The notes under the pieces are model-generated. The model saw only the letters and a list, made by a program, of their open reading frames with translations, ran no database searches and was not told the origin of the DNA. DNA of 64,000 nt from an uncultured Prevotellaceae bacterium (lineage in GTDB: Bacteria > Bacteroidota > Bacteroidia > Bacteroidales > Bacteroidaceae). The stretch covers positions 1-64,000 of the forward strand of contig CAMJZV010000014.1 in the NCBI GenBank assembly GCA_946410305.1, written 5' to 3'. Shown here in pieces: positions 27,636-36,252 of the stretch (position 1 is its first letter; every line of letters starts with the position of its first letter). Both the position numbers and the translations under genes were made by a program.

Positions 27636-27967
27636 CTTAGTATGCGCAGAAGCAGCTCTGTATACAGCTGATAACGATAAAATTCTCTAGAGAATTTTTG
27701 TCAGATACAGCTGATACAGACTCGGCTACAGCTAATACAGAGCTATATACGGCTAACCCAGAAAAAAGGCATCGTAAATTAGAAAAAAATTATGATATCA
27801 CCATCACATTAACCATTTGTTTTTACGTTTCGGATAAAATTTATTCAAAGACAACCTCCCCCCCCACCCCCTCCATTGCGTGCCACACTCCTACCTTTAG
27901 GTGGGAGAAAGGGAGGGGGCTTTTGGTTCCGCAGGAAGGAGAGGGGAGTAGAGGAGGAGTGGCGACC
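27636..27967. repeat. Repeat-rich spacer without a gene
   Basis: Four kinds of structure are visible: several degenerate copies of ATACAGCTGATA / CGGCTACAGCTAATA between 27655 and 27760; a perfect 20-bp palindrome AAAATTCTCTAGAGAATTTT at 27679-27698; a C-rich run of about 20 nt near 27857; and G-rich tracts near 27905 and 27940, with CTCCTACC-TTTA-GGTGGGAG forming a hairpin between. No convincing open frame with a start and a homologous product was found. Confidence 0.5.
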
Positions 27968-29701
27968 TTAGTCGCTAATCTTTTCTACGATGAAGTCGCA
28001 GGCGGAGAACCAGTTGCTGGGCTTGCCGTATTGCTGGACGATGTTGCTGTCAAGTGTGACACCATAGGTGAGGTTGCTGTTGGTGGCGTTGTTGGTAATG
28101 GTGATGTCGTCGAGGTAGATGCGGTTCCATCCGTAGCCAACACCACCATGTGCTGTACTCTTGTTGACATCGAGAGCCAGACAGCCATCGCCGCTTCTGA
28201 TATCTTTAAGGAAACGGCTGAGGGCAGAGAACCATACGTTACCGCCAGTATCACCATCGGCAGGAATCTCCTTCTGACAGACGTTGTCACCCACCTGTGC
28301 AAAGACCACGATACCTGAGTGCCCGCTATTGGTTTTCCTAGCACGTACCACTGCCGATACACGATAGCGGCCAGGGCGCAGGTTCTCGAGAGTGCTCTCG
28401 AAACGGATGCCGTTGACGTAGTTCTCGCTCCGCACATGGAGATAACCCGTATGCTGGTCAGCGGTATAGTGTTCGCCACGAGAGGTAAACATATCCTCGT
28501 CAGTATATTCCGACGAGTGGTGGACAAGCTTCCAGTGGTTGCGGTTCAGATAGTCCTGGTCGTTGTCGCTGAGACTGTCAATGTCGGCCGTCTGGTTGCG
28601 CAGCACCCCTATTCTGTGTTGCGCATTCTGAACTTCCTGTTTCAGGTCGTCGCGCATGTGTTGACCAATGTCGTTGGACATATTCATCAGTTCGGCAGCC
28701 TGACGATGGGAGAGCATGTAGGGGTAACTGTAAATCTCTTTGTTGAGCGTATAACAGATGGCCTTCTGCTCGGTAAGCGTGGCAGTGCCGCCAATGCCCG
28801 TCATGAGCCAGAGTTTAGCCCTCAGCGCCTCGTAGCTGGTCTTGAGGTTGAGCGTCTTTGGCTCGTCGTAGAGCTTCTGTCCCATGGTGATGTAGTTGTA
28901 CTGGTAGACCTCGGCCAACGTGTCGGTGTTGAGTGCCTTGACACGCTCGGGCTCCTTTTGGTGCATTTCACGCAACAGGTTCTGTGCCACGCTAAGAGCG
29001 GTGTTGGAGCGCTCGAGTTCTTCGTCAGGATCGTACGACTTCACCTGAGGAGTCTTCAACTTCGGACAGTGGAACTCGTACATTCTGCCGTCGGTAATAT
29101 AGTATTTGTGCTTATCATCGAGGGGCTCGTCCTCCTCATAGGTATTCCATAAGAGCAGATAGGTAGAGCGGAAGCCGTCGTCATCCTTGAAACCGATGAT
29201 ACGGACGTTCACCAAGGGATGCAGGTGGATTGGGAGAGACTCGCCACTCTCGCCGTAAGCGATGCTGACACCAGGGAAGACAGCCTGTTCGTCGCCAGCC
29301 ACATAGCTGTAGTAACTGGAGGCATGAGGTGCCTGTTTATCATAGGCATCAAGAATCTGGCGCAAGGGCAGATGGGGGTCGTCGGGCACGTTGCGGAACT
29401 CGAAACTCCACTCCTCGAGGTAGTTGGGACCCATGTATGTATTGTCCTTCCCAAGCTTTACTGGGTGAAGCTTGTTCTTGGGCACCAGTCCACCACCATC
29501 ATTGGCAGTGTAGATGATGCTGAGGCTGTCCTCCTTACTGCCAGGTATCCACCTGGCCGAGATGTACTTGGGAGGCCTGCGCACGATGGCTTCTCTGAAG
29601 GCGGTGTGCATGGCCTGCGCATGCTTGTTCTCCTGAGCGTGGAGAAGGGTGGTGCTGATGGGGGTCAGCAGAAGTGCTATGGTAATAATCAGTTGTTTCA
29701 T
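27968..29701 (-). CDS. Secreted protein of unknown function, third gene of ECF sigma operon
   Basis: The 577-residue product has a signal peptide ending near LLHAQ. No family is recognised. The middle is largely helical with charged residues (about 220-400); the last ~180 residues (HLRSENYVNGIRFESTLENL, GRYRVSAVVRARK, YGWNRIYLDDITI) look like a beta-sandwich resembling carbohydrate-binding or discoidin-type folds. It starts 24 nt after the anti-sigma gene and is on the same strand as the sigma factor, so it is probably a main product or target of that regulon. An envelope-stress or glycan-linked role is only a guess. Confidence 0.65.
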   Translation of the reverse strand: MKQLIITIALLLTPISTTLLHAQENKHAQAMHTAFREAIVRRPPKYISARWIPGSKEDSLSIIYTANDGGGLVPKNKLHPVKLGKDNTYMGPNYLEEWSFEFRNVPDDPHLPLRQILDAYDKQAPHASSYYSYVAGDEQAVFPGVSIAYGESGESLPIHLHPLVNVRIIGFKDDDGFRSTYLLLWNTYEEDEPLDDKHKYYITDGRMYEFHCPKLKTPQVKSYDPDEELERSNTALSVAQNLLREMHQKEPERVKALNTDTLAEVYQYNYITMGQKLYDEPKTLNLKTSYEALRAKLWLMTGIGGTATLTEQKAICYTLNKEIYSYPYMLSHRQAAELMNMSNDIGQHMRDDLKQEVQNAQHRIGVLRNQTADIDSLSDNDQDYLNRNHWKLVHHSSEYTDEDMFTSRGEHYTADQHTGYLHVRSENYVNGIRFESTLENLRPGRYRVSAVVRARKTNSGHSGIVVFAQVGDNVCQKEIPADGDTGGNVWFSALSRFLKDIRSGDGCLALDVNKSTAHGGVGYGWNRIYLDDITITNNATNSNLTYGVTLDSNIVQQYGKPSNWFSACDFIVEKISD

Positions 29702-29725
29702 CTTTATTATTTTTATGGGTGTTTT

Positions 29726-30460
29726 TTAGAAAATAACGTAATTGGCGGTACTGTCGTTTTGCATCTTGTTCATGGCCTGTTCCGCCTGTTTGCCAACGAT
29801 GCGATAAACCATCTGTTGGAGACGAGCATCAGCAGCGATGAGCCGTTCCACCTGTGCCGAACTGACGCTGTCGTCCAGTTTCTCCATTTCAGACTCAAGA
29901 CGGGCAATGCAGTCGGCAAGGTCCTCGGCTGTTGAGGTGGAGTCGGCCGTCGGGTTGGTGGGACGCTGGCTGCTGGGAGACTTAGCGTGAGCAACCTGAG
30001 CAACAATAGTTTCCACCGTTTCCTCTGTGGGCATGACGACTTCCTGCTTCGGCTGGATGCTATCCTTGTCGACCACCGTCTTCTCTGCCACCAGTGGAGG
30101 CTGTTCGGCAGTGCTCCTTCCCAGATAGAACACCAGCAACAGGGCGATACTCGCCGCAATGCCAGCCATGAGCCATCTGAGCGCAACGATCTTAGGCTTC
30201 TCCCTGACAGCCTTTGGAAGCATCTTCGTCTTCTCGCTGTCATCCTTGATGGGTTGTTCCGATGTTCCGTCTTCTATCTCAATATCCACCTGTCCGTTGT
30301 CGAACAGCGTAAACATCTCTTTGTATTCTGCCCACTCCTCATCCACTTCGTGGGTGCGGAAATACTGTGCCAGCACCTCTTCCTCGGCAACGCTGGTCTC
30401 GCCAGCCATGAACTTGCTGAGCAACTGGGCTATCTCTTGTTTGTCGTATTGTTGTCTCAT
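29726..30460 (-). CDS. Putative anti-sigma factor, single-pass membrane protein
   Basis: The 244-residue protein has an N-terminal cytoplasmic helical part (MAGETSVAEEEVLAQYF), one membrane segment at about 95-113 (WLMAGIAASIALLLVFYLG) and a periplasmic region rich in Thr/Pro/Ser, then helices with LADCIARLESEMEKLDDSV. The layout and the position directly after an ECF sigma gene (4-nt ATGA overlap) fit an anti-sigma factor, although there is no zinc-binding HxxxCxxC motif. Signal and protease unknown. Confidence 0.7.
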   Translation of the reverse strand: MRQQYDKQEIAQLLSKFMAGETSVAEEEVLAQYFRTHEVDEEWAEYKEMFTLFDNGQVDIEIEDGTSEQPIKDDSEKTKMLPKAVREKPKIVALRWLMAGIAASIALLLVFYLGRSTAEQPPLVAEKTVVDKDSIQPKQEVVMPTEETVETIVAQVAHAKSPSSQRPTNPTADSTSTAEDLADCIARLESEMEKLDDSVSSAQVERLIAADARLQQMVYRIVGKQAEQAMNKMQNDSTANYVIF

Positions 30461-30954
30461 TGTTGGTTCCTCCTCTTTAGTTTGTTGAGTAATTCGTTGC
30501 GGGCTCGTGAGAGTAGTGTGGAGACTGACGTCGCCCTGATGCCTAAGATGTCTGCTATCTCGTCTATCTCACGGTGCTCCAACTGGCGCATCCTCAGCAC
30601 CATTCCCGCTGTCGAAGGCAGACTATCAATCTGTTCACCTATCCAGTGCTCCAGTTCCGTATATTCCAGACAGTCGTACAGCGAGTCTTCATCTATCAAC
30701 GGCTTCGTGCCTGCAATATCGGCATGCTGATGTGTCGTGCGCCACCTGTCGATACACACCCGTTTGGCGGTAATCGCAGCCGAAGCCATCAGGTGAGCCT
30801 TGTTGTTAAGTCGTTCATGCAGATTCCACAGCTTTAGCATCACGTCTTGCGCAATGTCCTCCGCATCGTCCTGAGCAAATCCGAACTGCCCAGCTATCGA
30901 TACGGCTTTTGCGCGCGTCTCGCCTGCCAAATATGTAAATTCTTTTTGTGTCAT
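30457..30954 (-). CDS. ECF-type RNA polymerase sigma factor
   Basis: The 165-residue protein has sigma region 2 (GFAQDDAEDIAQDVMLKLWN) and region 4 with a helix-turn-helix (HREIDEIADILGIRATSVST, then LSRARNELLNKL). Regions 1 and 3 are missing, as in ECF sigma factors. An ATG at 30954 (MTQKEFTYL) gives the usual length; a longer TTG-initiated frame starts at 30993. It overlaps the anti-sigma gene by 4 nt. It is divergent from folP. Confidence 0.88.
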   Translation of the reverse strand: MTQKEFTYLAGETRAKAVSIAGQFGFAQDDAEDIAQDVMLKLWNLHERLNNKAHLMASAAITAKRVCIDRWRTTHQHADIAGTKPLIDEDSLYDCLEYTELEHWIGEQIDSLPSTAGMVLRMRQLEHREIDEIADILGIRATSVSTLLSRARNELLNKLKRRNQQ

Positions 30955-31008
30955 TACGCTTATATAACGAACAACTCGTAAAATATTAAACAAGAAATCA
31001 ACTTTTTT

Positions 31009-31039
31009 TTTGTTTTTCCTCTATTTTTTTGTAATTTTG
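31009..31039 (+). promoter_or_regulatory. Promoter for folP-cdaA
   Basis: TTTG (31009-31012), a 19-nt spacer and TAATTTTG (31032-31039). The ATG begins only 9 nt after the -7 box, so the mRNA is likely leaderless or nearly so. Confidence 0.65.
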
Positions 31040-31048
31040 CCCACAAAT

Positions 31049-31900
31049 ATGGAATACACGCTGAATTGCAACGGGAAATTGCTGGAGCTGAACACGCCGC
31101 AGGTGATGGGCATATTGAATGCCACGCCCGACTCGTTCTATGCAGGTAGCAGGACGCAGACGGAGCAGGAGATTGCTGAGCGTACGCAACAGATACTGGG
31201 CGAAGGAGCCACCATCATCGATGTGGGCGCCTGTTCGACACGTCCTGACAGCGAGCCAGCGACTGAAGGTGAGGAGATGGAGCGCATGCGTTTCGCACTG
31301 AATATCGTCAGACGCGAGGCCCCAGAGGCTGTGATCTCTATAGACACCTACCGACCCGATGTGGCCCGCATGACCGTTGAGGAGTTTGGGGCAGACATCA
31401 TCAACGATGTAGCCGGTCCTGTCCTCGCAACGCCACACTCTCAAAGAGAGAACTTTCAAACGTCAACTCTTGAACAGCAGAAATCAATGTTCCGCATGGT
31501 CAGCCGACTGGGTGTTCCTTATATCTACATGTCGCGCAAGGCTACTATGAAAGAGATTCTGCTGGACTGTGCAGAGGTGGTAGACAAGCTGCGTTCGATG
31601 GGACAAAAGGACATCATTCTAGACCCTGGCTTCGGCTTTGGCAAGACAGTAGAGCAGAACTATGCCGTGATGCAAGAGCTGGAGCGCATGCAGATGTTGC
31701 ACCTACCGCTACTGGTGGGTATCTCGCGCAAGTCGATGATCTACCGACTACTGGGCACAACGCCTGAAAAGTCACTGAATGGCACGACAATGCTTAACAC
31801 CTTCTCGCTACAGAAGGGTGCAGACATCCTTCGTGTCCACGATGTGAAGGAAGCAGTGGAGGTGGTAAAAATGTACGCTTCGCTAGTGAACAGTAAATAA
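31049..31900 (+). CDS. folP: Dihydropteroate synthase
   Basis: The 283-residue protein shows the family motifs in order: GILNATPDSFYAG, DVGACSTRPDSEP, SIDTYRP, IINDVAGP, ILDPGFGFGKT and LVGISRKSMIYRLLG. It condenses p-aminobenzoate with dihydropterin pyrophosphate. The stretch between INDVAGP and MFRMVSRLGVPY is longer than usual (about residues 129-149) and is encoded by low-complexity sequence, and the C-terminus (SLVNSK) is encoded by a TTCACTA-type repeat in reverse. The usual HMRG loop is replaced by MSRKATMKE. cdaA follows after 26 nt. Confidence 0.92.
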   Translation: MEYTLNCNGKLLELNTPQVMGILNATPDSFYAGSRTQTEQEIAERTQQILGEGATIIDVGACSTRPDSEPATEGEEMERMRFALNIVRREAPEAVISIDTYRPDVARMTVEEFGADIINDVAGPVLATPHSQRENFQTSTLEQQKSMFRMVSRLGVPYIYMSRKATMKEILLDCAEVVDKLRSMGQKDIILDPGFGFGKTVEQNYAVMQELERMQMLHLPLLVGISRKSMIYRLLGTTPEKSLNGTTMLNTFSLQKGADILRVHDVKEAVEVVKMYASLVNSK

Positions 31901-31914
31901 CGAATAGTAAATAG
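31883..31914 (-). repeat. TTCACTA-type repeat forming the end of folP
   Basis: Reading the minus strand, degenerate TTCACTA/TTTACTA units end in TGTTCACTAG at 31883. On the plus strand they encode the last FolP residues and its stop codon. Confidence 0.6.
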
Positions 31915-31926
31915 ACAAATTACAAG

Positions 31927-32703
31927 GTGTTTTTCGAATTTGGAATAAAGGATATTATCGACATCGTACTCGTCGCACTGACGCTGTTCTATGTCTATCG
32001 TCTCATGAAGGAGTCGCGCTCGCTGAACGTCTTCATGGGTATTCTGGTGTTCGTGGTCTTCTGGCTGGTCGTCTCGCAAGTGTTGGAGATGAAACTGCTG
32101 GGCAGCATCCTCGACAAACTGGTATCGGTGGGCGTCATTGCCCTCATCATCCTGTTCCAGGAAGACATCCGCAAATTTCTCTATAATTTAGGCGGACACC
32201 AGCGCATGCGAGCCCTGCGCCGCCTATTCTCTTCCGCTGAGAAGAAGCAGAACCCTGAACAGCTAAAGCAGATTATCATGCCCATCGTGATGGCATGTAT
32301 GTCGATGAGCAAGAAAAAGGTGGGCGCCCTCATCGTTATCCAGCGCGCCACACCCCTTGACGACATCGTTGCCACAGGTGAGCAAATTGATGCCAGGATT
32401 AGTCAGCAGTTGATAGAAAACATCTTCTTCAAGAACTCACCACTACACGATGGAGCAATGATTATCTCTCGTCAGCGCATCAAGGCTGCAGGATGCATCC
32501 TACCTGTCAGCCACAGTCTCGACATTCCCAAGGAGTTGGGCCTACGCCACCGTGCGGCATTGGGCATCACCCATGAAAGCGACTGTATCGCCATCGTAGT
32601 AAGTGAGGAAACGGGCAGCATCTCAGTAGCTATCCGCAGTGACTTCCAGTTGCGTCTGTCAGCAGAGAAGCTGGAGAGTATCCTAACGCAGGAGTTGGCG
32701 TAA
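31927..32703 (+). CDS. cdaA: Diadenylate cyclase CdaA (c-di-AMP synthase)
   Basis: The 258-residue protein has three N-terminal membrane helices (about 9-27, 33-50 and 56-74) and a DisA_N domain with the catalytic SPLHDGAMII (DGA) and LGLRHRAALG (RHR) motifs. It makes c-di-AMP from two ATP. Translation starts at a GTG (FFEFGIKD follows, matching the family start). No CdaR/YbbR regulator is adjacent. It shares a transcript with folP, an arrangement I recall from other Bacteroidota. Confidence 0.93.
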   Translation: MFFEFGIKDIIDIVLVALTLFYVYRLMKESRSLNVFMGILVFVVFWLVVSQVLEMKLLGSILDKLVSVGVIALIILFQEDIRKFLYNLGGHQRMRALRRLFSSAEKKQNPEQLKQIIMPIVMACMSMSKKKVGALIVIQRATPLDDIVATGEQIDARISQQLIENIFFKNSPLHDGAMIISRQRIKAAGCILPVSHSLDIPKELGLRHRAALGITHESDCIAIVVSEETGSISVAIRSDFQLRLSAEKLESILTQELA

Positions 32704-32720
32704 ACGTAAACGCTAAAAAA

Positions 32721-32752
32721 ATGAAGAGTGAAGAATGAAGAATGAAGAATAA
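32721..32752 (+). repeat. GAAGAATGAAGAAT short repeat between cdaA and pta
   Basis: Tandem degenerate AGTGAAGAATGAAGAATGAA units fill the junction just upstream of a -7 box (TAACTTTG, 32757-32764) for pta. Confidence 0.5.
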
Positions 32753-32756
32753 TTTG

Positions 32757-32764
32757 TAACTTTG
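32757..32764 (+). promoter_or_regulatory. -7 box for pta
   Basis: TAACTTTG lies 38 nt before the pta ATG. The -33 position falls inside the GAAGAAT repeat and has no TTTG. Confidence 0.45.
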
Positions 32765-32802
32765 CAGACAAGAAAACATTATTATATTTAAAACAAACAA
32801 CT

Positions 32803-33813
32803 ATGGATTTATTAAGTCAAATCGTAGCACGTGCTAAAAGCAACAAACAGCGTATTGTACTTCCAGAAGCAGAAGAGGAGCGAACCCTTATTGCCGCCGA
32901 CAAGGCGTTGGGTGACGAACTTGCTGACATCATCCTGATTGGTAACCCCGCCAAGGTAGACGCTCTGGCTAAAGAGAAGGGGCTGAAGAACATCGGTAAG
33001 GCCACCCTCATCGACCCAGAGAACTATGACAAGAGCGAGGAGCTGGCTGAGAAACTTGCAGAGATTCGCAAATCAAAAGGTATGACCATTGAGGAAGCCC
33101 GCAAGCTGGTGAAGAATCCTCTGTACTTGGGTTGTATGATTATTAAGACCGAGGGCGCCGATGGTCAGATTAGTGGTGCACTGTCAACCACTGGCGACAC
33201 CCTGCGTCCTGCCCTGCAGATTATTAAGTGCCAGCCAGGCATCACCTGCGTCAGCGGTGGTCTGCTGCTCATTTCTAAGCAGAAGCAGTATGGTGAGGAT
33301 GGTGTACTCGTCATTGCCGACGTTGCCGTAACGCCCATGCCCGATGCTAACCAGTTGGCTCAGATTGCCGTCTGCACCGCTCAGATGGCTAAAGCTGTTG
33401 CTGGTTTCGAGGATCCCCGAGTAGCTATGCTGAGCTTCTCAACAAAGGGCTCTGCAAAGCATGAGGTTTGCGACAAAGTCATTGAGGCAACCAAGTTGGC
33501 CAAGGAGATGGCTCCTGACCTGAAGATTGACGGTGAACTGCAGGCTGACGCTGCTCTCGTACCTTCTGTAGGTGCCAAGAAGGCTCCCGGTTCTGACATC
33601 GCCGGTAAGGCCAACGTACTGGTATTCCCCAACCTCGAGGTAGGTAACATTGGCTATAAGATGGTACAGCGCCTGGGTGATGCTATCGCTATCGGTCCTG
33701 TGCTGCAGGGTATCGCACGTCCTGTCAACGACCTCTCTCGTGGCTGCTCTGTAGACGACATCTACTATATGATTGCCATCACAGCCTGTCAGGCTATGGA
33801 CGCGAAGAAGTAA
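32803..33813 (+). CDS. pta: Phosphate acetyltransferase
   Basis: The 336-residue protein begins with RIVLPEAEEERTLIAA and has LGCMIIKTEGADGQISGA and MLSFSTKGSAKHE, motifs of the short Pta form without an N-terminal regulatory domain. It converts acetyl-CoA and phosphate to acetyl phosphate. ackA follows in the same direction, giving the ATP-yielding acetate branch of fermentation. The 77-nt gap to ackA is filled by a short-repeat cluster. Confidence 0.95.
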   Translation: MDLLSQIVARAKSNKQRIVLPEAEEERTLIAADKALGDELADIILIGNPAKVDALAKEKGLKNIGKATLIDPENYDKSEELAEKLAEIRKSKGMTIEEARKLVKNPLYLGCMIIKTEGADGQISGALSTTGDTLRPALQIIKCQPGITCVSGGLLLISKQKQYGEDGVLVIADVAVTPMPDANQLAQIAVCTAQMAKAVAGFEDPRVAMLSFSTKGSAKHEVCDKVIEATKLAKEMAPDLKIDGELQADAALVPSVGAKKAPGSDIAGKANVLVFPNLEVGNIGYKMVQRLGDAIAIGPVLQGIARPVNDLSRGCSVDDIYYMIAITACQAMDAKK

Positions 33814-33819
33814 TAATTC

Positions 33820-33881
33820 GCTATTGGCTGTTGGCTATTGGCTTTTGGCAAGCTAACGGCTAACAGCTAAAAGCTAAAAGC
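33820..33881. repeat. GGCTATTGGC-type repeat cluster between pta and ackA
   Basis: Degenerate units such as GGCTATTGGCTTTTGGC on one side and GCTAACAGCTAAAAGCTAAAAGC on the other are imperfectly complementary, so the RNA could fold. A close relative of this string sits inside parE at 47313-47345. Confidence 0.6.
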
Positions 33882-33890
33882 AAAAAAAAT

Positions 33891-35081
33891 ATGAAGATAT
33901 TAGTATTGAATTGTGGCTCATCATCTATCAAGTACGCCTTGTACAACATGGATGACAAGAGCGTTATGACTAGCGGTGGTGCTGAGCGCGTAGGCTTGGA
34001 CAATGCCTTTGTGAAGGTGAAGCTGGCCAATGGTGAGAAGAAGCAGATCATGCACGACATCCCTGAGCATACTGAAGGTGTGAAGTTCATTTTCTCTCTG
34101 CTCACCGATCCTGAGATTGGTGTGATTAAGAGTCTCGACGAGATCGATGCCGTAGGTCATCGTATGGTGCATGGTGGCGAGAAGTTTAACAAGTCTGTAG
34201 TGCTGACCGACGAGGTCCTGAAGGCCTTCGAGGAGTGCTCTGACCTAGCTCCGCTGCACAACCCTGCCAACCTGAAGGGTGTGAACGCCGTGAAGGAACT
34301 GATGCCTGGTCTGCCCCAGGTAGGTGTGTTCGACACAGCTTTCCATCAGACCATGCCTGCCAAGGCTTACATGTATGCCATTCCTTACGAGCTATACGAG
34401 AAATATGGTGTACGCCGCTATGGTTTCCACGGCACCTCTCACCGTTACGTATCAGCTCGTGCACTGGAATTCCTGGGTATGAAGGCTGAGGGCACCAAGA
34501 TGATTACCTGCCACATCGGCAATGGTGGTTCTATCGCTGCTGTACTCGACGGTAAGTGCATAGACACCTCAATGGGTCTCACCCCGCTGGAGGGGCTTGT
34601 GATGGGTACTCGTTCCGGTGATATCGACGGTGGCGCTGTTACCTTCTTGGAGAAGAAGCTCGGTCTGGATGCCGACGGTATGTCAAACCTGCTCAACAAG
34701 AAGAGTGGTGTAGCTGGTATCACTGGTGGTTCGAGCGATATGCGCGACGTAGAAAATGCTGCCAAGGCTGGCGAACCTCGTGCCGTACTGGCTCAGCAGA
34801 TGTATTTCTATCGCATTAAGAAGTATATCGGTGCTTATGCTGCTGCTATGGGTGGTGTAGATGTTATTGTGTTCACTGCTGGTGTTGGCGAGAACCAGAT
34901 CTCTATGCGCTCTGAGGTTTGTAAGGGCCTGGAGTTCCTGGGCGTGAAGTTCGACGAACAGAAGAACAACGTTCGTGGTGAAGAGGCTGTTATCTCTGCT
35001 GACGATTCAAAGGTAAAGGTCGTTGTCATCCCCACCGACGAGGAGCTGATGATCGCTACCGATACGATGAACCTGTTGTAA
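33891..35081 (+). CDS. ackA: Acetate kinase
   Basis: The 396-residue protein starts MKILVLNCGSSSIKYALYN, and has FDTAFHQTMP, RYGFHGTSHRYV, CHIGNGGSIAAV and GLTPLEGLVMGTRSGDID, all acetate-kinase motifs. It transfers phosphate from acetyl phosphate to ADP. It forms a pathway pair with pta. A terminator follows. Confidence 0.96.
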   Translation: MKILVLNCGSSSIKYALYNMDDKSVMTSGGAERVGLDNAFVKVKLANGEKKQIMHDIPEHTEGVKFIFSLLTDPEIGVIKSLDEIDAVGHRMVHGGEKFNKSVVLTDEVLKAFEECSDLAPLHNPANLKGVNAVKELMPGLPQVGVFDTAFHQTMPAKAYMYAIPYELYEKYGVRRYGFHGTSHRYVSARALEFLGMKAEGTKMITCHIGNGGSIAAVLDGKCIDTSMGLTPLEGLVMGTRSGDIDGGAVTFLEKKLGLDADGMSNLLNKKSGVAGITGGSSDMRDVENAAKAGEPRAVLAQQMYFYRIKKYIGAYAAAMGGVDVIVFTAGVGENQISMRSEVCKGLEFLGVKFDEQKNNVRGEEAVISADDSKVKVVVIPTDEELMIATDTMNLL

Positions 35082-35112
35082 ATGGGAAGACCATTTACAC
35101 CTATATAAAATA

Positions 35113-35140
35113 AGCGAGGCTTGAACGGCCTCGCTTTTTT
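35113..35140 (+). terminator. Terminator after ackA
   Basis: AGCGAGGC (35113-35120) pairs with GCCTCGCT (35128-35135) and is followed by a T run. Confidence 0.88.
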
Positions 35141-35162
35141 GTATTTGTTCTGTTCGAATGTA

Positions 35163-36221
35163 TTATTCGAAAGTCTTGTATAGCGTAGATATATTGTGGT
35201 GTCCTTCCATCACCTCCAGTATCTCTTCCTCTGTTGAGAGGTTGAAGTCGCCAGGAATAGTGTTCTTCAGCGCTGCTGCTGCTAAAGAGTAATTCAGCTG
35301 TTTCTGGTAGTCACTAGGGAACAGACTGATAGCATGCAGCCAGCCACCCATAAAGGCGTCCCCAACACCCACTGGGTCTACCACATCAGGAATATCGACG
35401 ATGGGAGCCTGTAACAGTTTACCTTCTGTCCATAGCAGACCTGTTAGCGTGTGGTGATTTGAGTTGACGATATTACGCATACCCATCATCCAGTGCTTCA
35501 GACGAGGATACTGCGCATGCAGCTCATCGAACCACTCGCCATACTCCTTCATCTGCATCTGGAAGTTCGAATCAGTAGCCGTAAAAGGGGGCTGTGGATG
35601 TTGCGACAGCCAGTCGAACTCAATAGCATCACCAAACATCATATCACAGCGCGACAGCATCTTACTCAGCGTCTTGCGAGGCTCGGCACCCTCATACTTC
35701 CACAGGTTCTTGCGGTAATTGATATCAAAACAAACAGTGACACCCAGCTCATCAGCTATGTCGAGGGCCTCAAAGGTAGCCTCAGCAGCTTGTTGCGAGA
35801 TAGCTGCAGTGATGCCCGACACATGGAAATAGTCACAGTCCTTCAGTATCTCACGCCAGGGAATCATGCCTGGCTGAAGGTCATAATAGGCAGAGCCAGA
35901 GCGGTCGTAGATAACCTTTGCGGCACGCATGCCTGCAGCAGGTTCGAAATAATAGGTGCCGATACGCTGTCCGCCATAGAGCACCTGACTGGTGTCTACG
36001 CCCAGCTGTGCCAGATTCATAGCACCAGCATGACCAACAGGGGTATCGGGCAAGCGGGTAATATAGGTCACCTCCTCACCCTGTGTAGCCAGTGATACTG
36101 CGACATTGGCCTCACTGCCACCATACTTACTGGTAAACAGGTCGCCCTGTGTCAAGCGTAACTGTCCTGGTTTGGAAAACCTAAGCAGCAACTCACCAAA
36201 TGTAACGATTTTCTTTTTCAT
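35163..36221 (-). CDS. kdgK: PfkB-family sugar kinase, likely 2-keto-3-deoxygluconate kinase
   Basis: The 352-residue protein starts KIVTFGELLLRFSKPG, has GGSEANVAVSLATQG (substrate-binding glycine motif) and VDPVGVGDAFMGGWLHA, the PfkB anion hole and catalytic Asp. KDG kinases phosphorylate the hexuronate breakdown product KDG. A mannonate/fructuronate oxidoreductase-like gene lies elsewhere in the window (49237), which supports hexuronate use. The substrate is inferred and could be another sugar acid. It follows lpxH by 31 nt. Confidence 0.75.
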   Translation of the reverse strand: MKKKIVTFGELLLRFSKPGQLRLTQGDLFTSKYGGSEANVAVSLATQGEEVTYITRLPDTPVGHAGAMNLAQLGVDTSQVLYGGQRIGTYYFEPAAGMRAAKVIYDRSGSAYYDLQPGMIPWREILKDCDYFHVSGITAAISQQAAEATFEALDIADELGVTVCFDINYRKNLWKYEGAEPRKTLSKMLSRCDMMFGDAIEFDWLSQHPQPPFTATDSNFQMQMKEYGEWFDELHAQYPRLKHWMMGMRNIVNSNHHTLTGLLWTEGKLLQAPIVDIPDVVDPVGVGDAFMGGWLHAISLFPSDYQKQLNYSLAAAALKNTIPGDFNLSTEEEILEVMEGHHNISTLYKTFE

Positions 36222-36252
36222 TAACTCGTTCAGTATTTTGTGTCCATAAAAA

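Noticed and set aside
27698..28318. 206-codon plus-strand frame across the repeat spacer
   Set aside because: Its first part is read from the CAGCTGATA repeats and the C/G-rich tracts, and the rest is antisense to the secreted-protein gene; no promoter or protein-like pattern.
28319..29152. 277-codon plus-strand frame
   Set aside because: Antisense to the 577-residue secreted protein, hydrophobic by codon mirror effect, no start context.
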